Shown: positions 30,915-37,500 of the stretch, piece by piece
How the letters are laid out: each line of letters begins with the position of its first letter
Numbering within the stretch: the stretch's first letter is position 1
Origin: Cristatella mucedo
Taxonomy: Eukaryota > Bryozoa > Phylactolaemata > Cristatellidae
Assembly (NCBI GenBank): GCA_009760855.2
Contig: WPIO01000016.1
Location: 1,712,501 to 1,750,000, forward strand
DNA length: 37,500 bases
Direction of reading: 5' to 3'
Program-made: the position numbers and the translations under genes
Notes under the pieces: generated by a model
What the model saw: the letters and a program-made list of their open reading frames with translations, nothing else
Told to the model about the DNA's origin: nothing
Databases searched by the model: none

Positions 30915-31052
30915 CTCCGGCACGTGACCGTGCCAGAGCAGACGACGTCGAGCTATCGACTGCTGGGGCAGCCTGGACGGAATCGGCTGTGCCGGACGCT
31001 GCGGCCGACTGGCCACCGACAAGCACTCTCTTCATGATGCCCACGACAGTCT
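30915..31052 (-). CDS. SUCO: SUCO/Slp1-like gene, short linker exon with amphipathic helix
   Basis: The acceptor is CTCTGCTGCAG| and the donor CCGGAG|GTAGGT. It is a phase 1 to phase 1 exon of 138 bases. After the SUN-domain exon it reads (E)TVVGIMKRVLVGGQ, then an Ala/Ser/Thr-rich stretch ending SRAG. The short hydrophobic helix sits where vertebrate SUCO has a comparable helix (NAILNMVNIAANILG) after its acidic post-SUN segment. Similarity is by position and character rather than identity. Support comes mainly from both splice sites being good and both phases matching the neighbours. Only 177 bases of intron separate it from the next exon. Confidence 0.7.
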
Positions 31053-31440
31053 CTGCAGCAGAGCGCCAGCATCTTAAGCTCAACGAGGTCACGCATCAGC
31101 TGTGGCGGTGCCAGCGGGGACTCGGCACGGTGGCGGTGCCATCGAGTGCTCGGCAGTCGCCGGAAGTGCACGAGCGACGGTAAGTGGTGCCGCTCAGAGA
31201 AAGCCGGGCTCTCGGCTTGTGCTAGCTGGCAAGATGGCAATTGCTTCTTTTCGTGAAACTCCGAACGAGTAAGAAGCGAGCTGCACAAAAGTGGGTTCTT
31301 TGCTTTTGCCGAGAGCCAAAATGACATGCAGGCTTACACAGTATGGCGACCATGTGCATAGCAACCGGCCGCCTTGCTGAACATTAATGTGCACTTCCGC
31401 ACATCGTCCACAGAAATACTAACGACCTCGTTTCTACCAC
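31053..31440. other. Intron stretch upstream of the 30915-31052 exon
   Basis: GC-rich near the exon, more AT-rich beyond. Besides the acceptor at 31053 nothing is recognised. Confidence 0.4.
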
Positions 31441-31444
31441 GAAT

Positions 31445-31625
31445 ATAGAATTAATATAATTCATTTGTGCTGCACCCTACCGGAACTATATCTCTATTCA
31501 GGTGCTCCACGTAAGCCCACGTGGGGCTTGAGCCCAGCGACCTCGGTCAACAGATAACATTTCCTTTGAACTCGGTCATTAAAGGTGAGCACCTTAACCA
31601 CTTCGTCAAACCAGCACAGGCGGCC
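31445..31625 (-). mobile_element. SINE A copy, reverse
   Basis: Minus strand: A box GAAGTGGTTAAGGTGCTCAC, B box region TCGCTGGGCTCAAGCCCCAC, then AGCACCTGAATAGAGATATA and TGCAGCACAAATGAATTATA. An insertion of about 25 bases lies between the boxes. The hairpin is weakened. Confidence 0.75.
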
Positions 31626-31849
31626 TCGAGGCGTCAATTCTCAAGAAACGAGCAGGCCAGTGAAAGACTGCATGCATGCTGACATTCAGGCAAAGGCAGA
31701 TGCCTCCCCAGCAAGGACAAACTGCTAGGTCCTGTAATTGCCGGGACGGCAAGTTGCCTGAACTACCAATTGCTCCGTCGAGAAACCAGGGATGCAACCA
31801 CAATTTTTGTTACAGGGAAAACACTGCTGTGGCCCTGTGGTTGCAATGG

Positions 31850-32072
31850 AATAAGTTCAAAACCGGCTCAGCTTATCTCCTGTTGAATCTGCCCGAAATC
31901 GAGGTGTCTTGTTCAAAGGTGACCTTTCATTGGACGACCACATCAGCTCCAGAGTCACGTCTGCCTACTTTCAGCTGCATAGCATTGCTAAAATTCGGGC
32001 TTGTTTAGACAGGGATACAACATCTCAATCGGTCCATGCATTTGTGACATCCCGTCTCGACTTCTGTAACTC
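31850..32072 (+). mobile_element. LINE family 1 internal fragment (sense)
   Basis: TCTCCTGTTGAATCTGCCCG, GACCTTTCATTGGACGACCA, TCTGCCTACTTTCAGCTGCA, CATCCCGTCTCGACTTCTGT then stops abruptly at ATAGGACGAATC. Its reverse complement is within the neighbouring 32073-32755 segment. Confidence 0.85.
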
Positions 32073-32755
32073 ATAGGACGAATCACATTTACCCACAAAA
32101 TGCTGTGATAAATAGATACGTTTTCAGTTTCTTTTTAAATGTGGACAACTCTGGAGGTGTCGTGACTCAAGTCGGGACTGAGCTTAAGACTTTCGGAGCA
32201 TACGAACTAAAGGCGCGGTCTCCAAAGGATTTGAGGTTTGTACGAGGTATTGGTAAACAGGTAGATTCCAAAAAAACGAGTGGTAACATGCTTAGCCTGT
32301 TGGGGGAGTCGATCCAATGGGCATGCTGAAGCAGAAGAATGAAGAGACCTAAAAGTGAGTGACAAAACCTTGAAGTCGATTTGTTACTAGACTGGGAGCA
32401 GGTGCAGGTCGGCAAGAAGTGGTGTGATGTGGCAACTACGACGCTCACGTCAGACAAGCCTAGTTGCAGAGTTGTGCAACAGCTGTAAGCGCCTGAGTGG
32501 AAAGGATGGTAGACCAGCAAGCAGTGAATTACAGAAGTCGAGACGGGATGTCACAAATGCATGGACCAACTTAGATGAGGCACCTATGTCTAAACGAGCC
32601 CGAATTTTAGCAATCTTATGCAGCTGGAAGTAGGCAGACGTAACTGTGAAGCTGATGTGGTCGTCCAATGAGAGGTCACTTTGGAACATGACACCTAGAT
32701 TTCGAGCAGATTCAACAGGAGATATGCTGGCAGAGCCAATTTCGAGCATTACCCT
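32073..32755 (-). mobile_element. LINE family 1, inverted 5' segment (RT C-terminus)
   Basis: The minus strand gives ISSVESARNLGVMFQSDLSL-type sequence, VTSRLDFCNSLLAGLPS, a degraded ADLHLL region and a TF-KKKLKTYLF-like end. It stops at AGGACGAATCAC, exactly where the sense 3' segment at 32756 would take over in an uninterrupted element. Confidence 0.85.
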
Positions 32756-32975
32756 TAAAGTGCTTATGGGTGCTGACACTTTGCATGTTGCCACTAACCA
32801 TAATTGCATGCTAACCCTGTGCATGTCACCCCTAACCATGTTACTCTTGTTGTTTATTGAGCATGCTACCACGAACCATTCGATCGTACTTCATTTGCAG
32901 CAAATGTTATGCCTGTAGAAAGAAAGTGAGTTCTATGAGGGCGCTATATCAAGTGTATTATTAGTATTATTATTA
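32756..32975 (+). mobile_element. LINE family 1, 3' UTR and tail (sense part of the inverted insertion)
   Basis: GTGCTTATGGGTGCTGACAC, ATGTTACTCTTGTTGTTTAT, CCATTCGATCGTACTTCATT, GAGTTCTATGAGGGCGCTAT and (ATT)n. Continuous in element coordinates with the inverted piece before it. Confidence 0.85.
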
Positions 32976-32984
32976 TCGCCTTTG

Positions 32985-33225
32985 CCAGTAATCGTGCATG
33001 CTATTGCTAATTAATTGACTTCCTTTCTAGCACAGGCAAAGTGCCTAGAAAGATATTTACTTTTCTTAAAACGCCATGTAAACGATTAACTATTACCAGT
33101 GTCATTATCTTTGCTACTAATGTTATTTAGCATGCCTCCCTTTGCAGCAAATGTAAAGTGCCTAGAGAGAGATTGAGTTCTCTGAGGGTGCTTTATCGAG
33201 TGCATTCTTATTATTATTATTAGTA
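32985..33225 (+). mobile_element. Two further LINE tails in tandem
   Basis: First tail, 32985-33090 (TTGACTTCCTTTCTAGCACA, GCAAAGTGCCTAGAAAGATA; subfamily of 16830-17425). Second tail, 33130-33225 (GCAAATGTAAAGTGCCTAGA, GAGATTGAGTTCTCTGAGGG, TGCTTTATCGAGTGCATTC, (TTA)n). Both are in the same direction as the tail at 32756-32975. Confidence 0.8.
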
Positions 33226-33700
33226 TGCCAATCTTGAGTGTCTTTTCCTATTGGCTGGCTTCAAAAATTGCACTTTAAAAGACGGTGCAGACCATAGCAG
33301 CTGCTGTGGCCAATTCGGTCAGTAAGACCAAATTTTGGCCAAATTTCGAGTTTGCGGCTCTTTCAGTGCCTCTGGCCAGCACCACCCAAATAAGTGACCC
33401 TACAAGAGTGATCTGCCTTTCATGGCACTGCCAAAAGAAAATAATGGTTAAGTACAGGGTAAACCCCCCTCCCAAAAGAAGGTCGTCGTTTCACAGATCT
33501 ATGTCCCAATGGTGGTAGAGTCAGCTATCGACAGGTAAAATGGCAGATACATCACCGGAAATCCGGGCCTTAATACTAACAACTCACCTGTGTCAAGCAT
33601 GAGATTGCCCACACGCCTGCTGCGCGTGACTGACAAAGGACCAGATGGAAATGTGGGTAAAATTACTCTTACTCGGACAGGGCATTTGAGAGCGTTCATC
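33226..33700. other. Intron stretch, nothing recognised
   Basis: No repeat-family member or in-phase exon seen. Confidence 0.45.
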
Positions 33701-33702
33701 AT

Positions 33703-34325
33703 TCGACTTCTGTAACTCACTGCTTGCTGGGGCTCCCAGCATGTGATCAGGCACTTATATCTGGTGCAAAACTCTGCAGCTAGGCTCGTCTGTTGTGAGC
33801 AGCGCAGTTGTCACATTATACCACTTCTTGCCGACCAGCAATGGCTCCCAGTCAAGCAACTCGTCGACTTCAAGGTTCTGTCACTCGCACTTTTAGGTCC
33901 CTTCATTCTCTGGCTCCAGCCTACCGGTCAGAACTGCTCTCCCACCAGGTGAAGAATCGTACAACCTGCTGCTCTGACTCGATTCATTTAGCCATACCTC
34001 GTACGAGCCTCAAATCCTTTGAAGACCATGCCCTCAGTTCCTATGCTCCCAAAGCCTGCAACTCACTACCAACGCACGTCACAACGTCCTCTGACATGAC
34101 GACATTTAAAAAGAAGCTTAAAATGCACCTGTTTATTACAGCATTTGGTGTGTCTTTCTGATTTGTTCTTCGTGTGCATGTACCTGCTTACACTAGGACT
34201 GCTGCCTGCGAATGTTACCATTCATCATTAGGTAATACTTTCCACATAGCACGTGTAAAGTGCCTAGAAAGAGATCAGTTCTCTGAGGGTGCTACACAAA
34301 TGTATTACAACTATTATTACTAGTA
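33703..34325 (+). mobile_element. LINE family 1, 3' end with RT C-terminus and complete tail
   Basis: TTCGACTTCTGTAACTCACT, the frame LVQNSAARLVCCEQRSCHII-like, LADQQWLPVKQLVDFKVLSL, LKSFEDHALSSYAPKACNSL and TTFKKKLKMHLFITAF, the 3' UTR, the hairpin GTAAAGTGCCTAGAAAGAGA / TCAGTTCTCTGAGGGTGCTA, and an (ATT)n-like end. A decayed but readable copy. Confidence 0.87.
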
Positions 34326-34974
34326 CTATTAATTATGGAAGCGAGAGGTTGTCCTGGGAAGCCCATGATCAATAACAAGCACGAATTGTAAACGTTGGGC
34401 ATGCGCTAGTCAGAGCAAGCAATCGTGAGAGCTCACGCATGTCTTTGCACTTGTCAAGTGTGCACATGGTAGTTGTCAAATGAATGCAACGCTGAACGAG
34501 GCATCCAAGGACCGATCGGACGGATTTCACGTCTACTTTCGTATTTCAGTGCAGAATGGTTGAGAACAACGAATGCTGCATAATTGAACATGAGCTGGGC
34601 AGGGTATGCATGCTGGCACACACTCGCTGGCCTCAGCCGCTGATCTAGCTGCCGTACACACACCCGACGGCTGCGCACAGAGATTGACACAATTGTGCAG
34701 CCATATTGAGCACGATTCGGGACATCCTCTGCTCCAAAGAAATGTGATAGGCACGAGGCACCGGCCTCTTCCGCAGACGGTTGCTCGCAAGAAGACGATC
34801 ACTGGACGCAGCATCACTGGCAGGAGCTTGAGCAGCGCCAGAGCTCTAGGGGGAGATGATGCTGACGATCGCAGGCTGGGGAGGGACGGTGCAGGACGGC
34901 ACGAAGTGGCGTAAAAAGAAAACAAGAAAAAAAGAAGAGCTTCAGCGCCAGCGCCGCCGCCGCTGCTTGCTCAC
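34326..34974. other. Intron stretch after the SUN-end exon
   Basis: The GTGAGC donor at 34974 starts it. Nothing else recognised; GC-rich near the exon. Confidence 0.45.
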
Positions 34975-35242
34975 CGGTTAGATGCAGCATCGGACTGCTG
35001 CCGTCACTGCTGCTGCTGCCGCCTCCTCTTTCCGTGGCGGCAAGCTCGGAGGCGGCGCCGCCCGAGTCGTGCGGCGCAGCCTGCGACCTCTTGTCGGTGA
35101 TGTTCACGGCAGCCGAAGCAGCCCTGGGGGCATCGTCGCCGTCGTCATCGTCGTCGTAGTCGTCCACCATGGTGCTGCCGTACACGCGGACGACGGTCAG
35201 CGGGCAGTAATGCTCGTTCCCGTAATGGCCGTTGAGCTCGAT
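34975..35242 (-). CDS. SUCO: SUCO/Slp1-like gene, exon with C-terminal end of SUN domain
   Basis: The acceptor is TTTTTGCATGCCCAG| and the donor ACCG|GTGAGC; the exon runs from phase 0 to phase 1. The first ~30 residues include IELNGHYGNEHYCPL and VVRVYGSTMVDDY, the typical C-terminal edge of the SUN domain in the SUCO/osteopotentia/Slp1 branch (family pattern: H-F/Y-G-x-E-H-x-C-P-L-S/T, then VFGT and an acidic run). A run of Asp (DDYDDDDDGDD) and a Ser/Ala/Gly-rich linker follow, ending MLHLT. SUN domains of this branch act in the ER lumen or perinuclear space; Slp1-type proteins stabilise or help fold membrane proteins. This is the most diagnostic exon. A classical nuclear-envelope SUN1/2 protein is less likely because those end shortly after the SUN domain, whereas this gene continues for about 1,000 residues. 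Confidence 0.93.
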
Positions 35243-35258
35243 CTGGGCATGCAAAAAG

Positions 35259-35352
35259 TAATAATAATAATAATAATAATATTGCACTTGATAAAGCGCC
35301 CTCAGAGAACTTAATCTCTTTCTAGGCGCTTTACATTTGCTGCAAAGTGATA
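35259..35352 (-). mobile_element. LINE family 1 tail, 16 bases upstream of a SUCO-like acceptor
   Basis: Minus strand: TTTGCAGCAAATGTAAAGCG, CCTAGAAAGAGATTAAGTTC, TCTGAGGGCGCTTTATCAAG, TGCAATATT(ATT)n, then ACTTTTTGCATGCCCAG|exon. It has the best-paired hairpin of all tails in the window (AAAGCGCC with GGCGCTTT, AGAGA with TCTCT). Confidence 0.9.
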
Positions 35353-35587
35353 GGGGGGAATGGAAGGCACATCCGGAAGGAAGTATCTTCGCGGACGGGG
35401 AGAGAGGAAACGAAGGAAACAAGACGGCGAGCACGCTGCGTTGCTACCGGCAGCAAGCAGCCGCTGCAAACTGTCTGCGGTTGAATTGTTTGCACCGCTT
35501 GGGCCGATGGAGCCTGGGAGATGCAGGCGCTCCAGTAACAAGGCAATATGAAAAATTTAACAAAGAAATTCCCCCAGGCACAGGTTA

Positions 35588-35782
35588 ACTGGGCAGTGAT
35601 AGCACAGGAGTAAAGGTGCTAACTCTTCATGACCAAGGTCGTGGGTTCGAATTCTGTCGTTGGGCCACCATTTACTTATTGCCAACTGCAAGCGGCGGTG
35701 ATAGCCGATTGATGTCGTTAGCGATAGCCTCTTCTATCTTCATGCAAACGAGGCTGTTTAAATAGCTAATATTTCATCCCGG
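35588..35782 (+). mobile_element. SINE B copy
   Basis: GGCAGTGATAGCACAGGAGT (A-box side), the B box GGTTCGAATTC at 35644-35654, TTGCCAACTGCAAGCGGCGG, and the tail GATAGCCTCTTCTATC / AAACGAGGCTGTTTAAATAG. Confidence 0.8.
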
Positions 35783-36615
35783 TCCTGCATGAGCCTCGCA
35801 CAGCAGTTAAGAAACATTCTTGAGCCCTAGGGATCGAGTTCGAGGGAGGATAAATAGTGTGGCCACCCAATGCTTCCCGAACTACACTGAGTGTAGCCGT
35901 CGAATTGCAGAAATCGTACTACTGCCTGTCCAACGTGTCACGTGACGCCTTCACCAGCAGAGGATCTGTCTCGGGCGAAAGCAAGCAAAAACCTATCGAT
36001 GTCACCATGGTTACCTGGAACTGTGGCCATACCAAACTGCAAGGGGAGTTTAGAATTTCTCAGAACCGTCTTCCACCCCCACCGGTCTAGGTTTCTGAGA
36101 ATGGTCACAGCTCGGTGAAAGAGAGAGAGCCCGCCGATTGCATGCCAAGACACACACATGCAAACGAAGATAATCTTGATAACAAAACACTTCCTTTTTC
36201 TGCATAGTTGCCCGTTGTTGTGTTAAGTAGGTCTCACACCCTTTGACACAGGCATCCTTTAAGCATCAGGTGCGATCATCATTAGGTCGGTTGCTGTTCA
36301 TGACACCCGGCGATGCAGTGGAGGGCAGGGGTTTAGGGTCGGGGGGGGTGTGGAAGAACTTGCCTCAGCTAGCAAGCTGGCTGGTTGCTGCAAGCTGACT
36401 CATCGTGCCGATGAATCGGGCACTACCCCGTAGGTGCACCAACCAGCCACGAGCAGCAGCAACGTGCAACCGACGTTCCAGCCACGTTTTTGCTCTGATC
36501 ATTTGTAATATGCGGCAAGCAGGTAACGATGTAGCAGCAACCGAGATTAAAGAGCAGGTGCCAGCCTTGGACTGCAGCACACTGACACCGAGAGCCGAGA
36601 TCAGATGGGACCGAG
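35783..36615. other. Intron stretch, nothing recognised
   Basis: Short G-run at about 36338. No repeat-family member and no exon in phase. Confidence 0.45.
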
Positions 36616-36619
36616 CGGC

Positions 36620-36795
36620 TAGGCTCTGCTATGCTTCCCACTTTCTGTTTGTTGCGTGAGATGAACTCTGTTAGCTATCGAATGCCTACCGAAGCCGCTT
36701 AGGCTGCGAGTGCACTACACAAAACTCTCCTGCGTAACACCCACTTAGTCTTTATGGCTTTGTGGAGTTACAGCAGGCGATACAATACATAGGCT
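36620..36795 (+). mobile_element. LINE family 2, 3' terminus
   Basis: GGCTCTGCTATGCTTCCCAC, TTTGTTGCGTGAGATGAACT, AGCCGCTTAGGCTGCGAGTG, AAAACTCTCCTGCGTAACAC and GCTTTGTGGAGTTACAGCAG, then ATACAATACAT. A 5'-truncated copy with the full terminus. Confidence 0.8.
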
Positions 36796-37483
36796 GCAGC
36801 CCGGTTTTATCCGTCGGAATGCTGCAGGATGTGCAGGACCTTCAGCAGCCTAACGTGGCGCACATCGAGCATCGAGCAGAGGAGAGATGGACTCTCCCAA
36901 AAGACACAAGCAGCGACCGAACGTACTGATACAGTACGGCTGGAGCCGCCGGAAGCAGTGAAACTGGAGGCTGCTACTGAGGCTTGCTCAGTAGCAGCAA
37001 CAGAGTATGGCTGCCAGCGTAGCGCTCTACTCGACGAAGCACCGTCTGCCATGCACGCGGTTAGTTGGGAGGGGTTGACTGGCAGGCAGTCAGTGAGGCT
37101 GAGGCCGAAGCAAGCCGTACGAGCTTCCCATCAGCCATCTTCATCCCTAGTCATTCAGCGCGAGCCGTCATCGCTAGAGGAAGTGCCTTGTCCAGAGAGG
37201 CAGAGGGAGCAGCAGCCGTAGCGTCACGCGGAGTCGCCTAAACATCCGCGGGTCACGGCCGCGGCTGAAGTGGAGAGCCAAGCATACGGCTGAGCAGAGG
37301 ATCGTGTGGCAGAGCGGAGAGTGGAGCAAGTGGGGTAGAGCAAGGCTCACGCGACAGACGAGGTAAGGAACTGCCGGCGAAGCAGCAACGTCCAGGAGGC
37401 ACCGCTCTCTGCCGGCCAGCCGGTGGCAGCAGCCGGTGGTAGAACGGCAGCCAGGCGGGAGGGCGGGGAAACGCCGCTCCTAC
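36796..37483. other. GC-rich intron start after the SUN-domain exon
   Basis: Begins (in transcript direction) with the donor GTAGGAGCGG at 37483. Open frames on both strands are compositional; no motif or phase-compatible exon was found. Confidence 0.4.
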
Positions 37484-37500
37484 CTTGACGTACTTGGTGT
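37484..37500 (-). CDS. SUCO: SUCO/Slp1-like gene, partial exon (inside SUN domain)
   Basis: Only the last 17 bases of this exon are in the window. On the minus strand they read (T)KYVK followed by a GTAGGA donor. The exon ends in phase 0 and the next coding exon at 35242 starts in phase 0, giving the join KYVK|IELNGHYGNEHYCPL. That matches the strand-and-loop of vertebrate SUCO just before the conserved HYG/HFG-x-EH-CPL block. The rest of the SUN domain and the N-terminus with its signal sequence must lie beyond 37500. The call rests on the donor, the phase and the join; alone it would be too short to recognise. Confidence 0.75.

Overview
This is nuclear DNA from an animal with a large, repeat-rich genome. 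The evidence is a spliced gene with kilobase-scale introns, dozens of non-LTR retrotransposon (LINE) fragments, two tRNA-derived SINE families and long AC, AG and AGC microsatellites. I see no bacterial operons, rRNA or phage modules. The phylum cannot be fixed from the sequence; a large-genome invertebrate is my best guess.

The one host gene runs on the minus strand from beyond 37500 down to 9425. Ten exons can be read: 37484-37500 (partial), 34975-35242, 30915-31052, 30255-30737, 27602-28727, 19301-19412, 17607-17711, 10683-10974, 10296-10381 and 9425-10162. All have GT-AG borders and their phases agree across all nine introns, giving about 1,120 C-terminal residues in one frame. In order they encode the end of a SUN domain (IELNGHYGNEHYCPL), a linker, a long Ala/Ser/Gln-rich region, the coiled coil MRLSNVIKTLEQN...YLEEMSRKYRKQ, a second heptad segment, one transmembrane helix (ASVLFVALVMVCLLTCC), and a basic/acidic tail. 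This is the architecture of SUCO/osteopotentia/Slp1, a SUN-family membrane protein of the ER and nuclear envelope. The 5' half, with the signal peptide and most of the SUN domain, lies outside the window.

The introns and the 9 kb downstream of the stop are filled with mobile elements. Family 1 is a CR1/L2-like LINE whose 3' end is a conserved hairpin (AAAGCGCC, AGAGA/TCTCT, GGCGCTTT) followed by (ATT)n. About 15 tails of it are present; the best copy (13103-16080, minus) keeps recognisable endonuclease and reverse transcriptase segments. Family 2 is another LINE with a related RT C-terminus and a different tail. SINE A is a tRNA-like SINE ending in the same hairpin as LINE family 1, so it very likely uses that LINE's machinery. 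SINE B is a second tRNA-like SINE with its own AGCCTC/GAGGCT-paired tail.

Other structures are a degenerate ~175-bp satellite whose monomers flip orientation near 530 (1-1530); a 420-bp non-coding repeat present as an inverted pair (22685-23085 and 26877-27288); nested insertions (SINE in SINE at 18445-18765, LINE in LINE at 2960-4311 and 13103-16080); an inverted LINE locus (31850-32975) followed by two more tails; and several strong hairpins. Most long open frames in the window are microsatellite translations, shadows of SUCO exons, or LINE debris.
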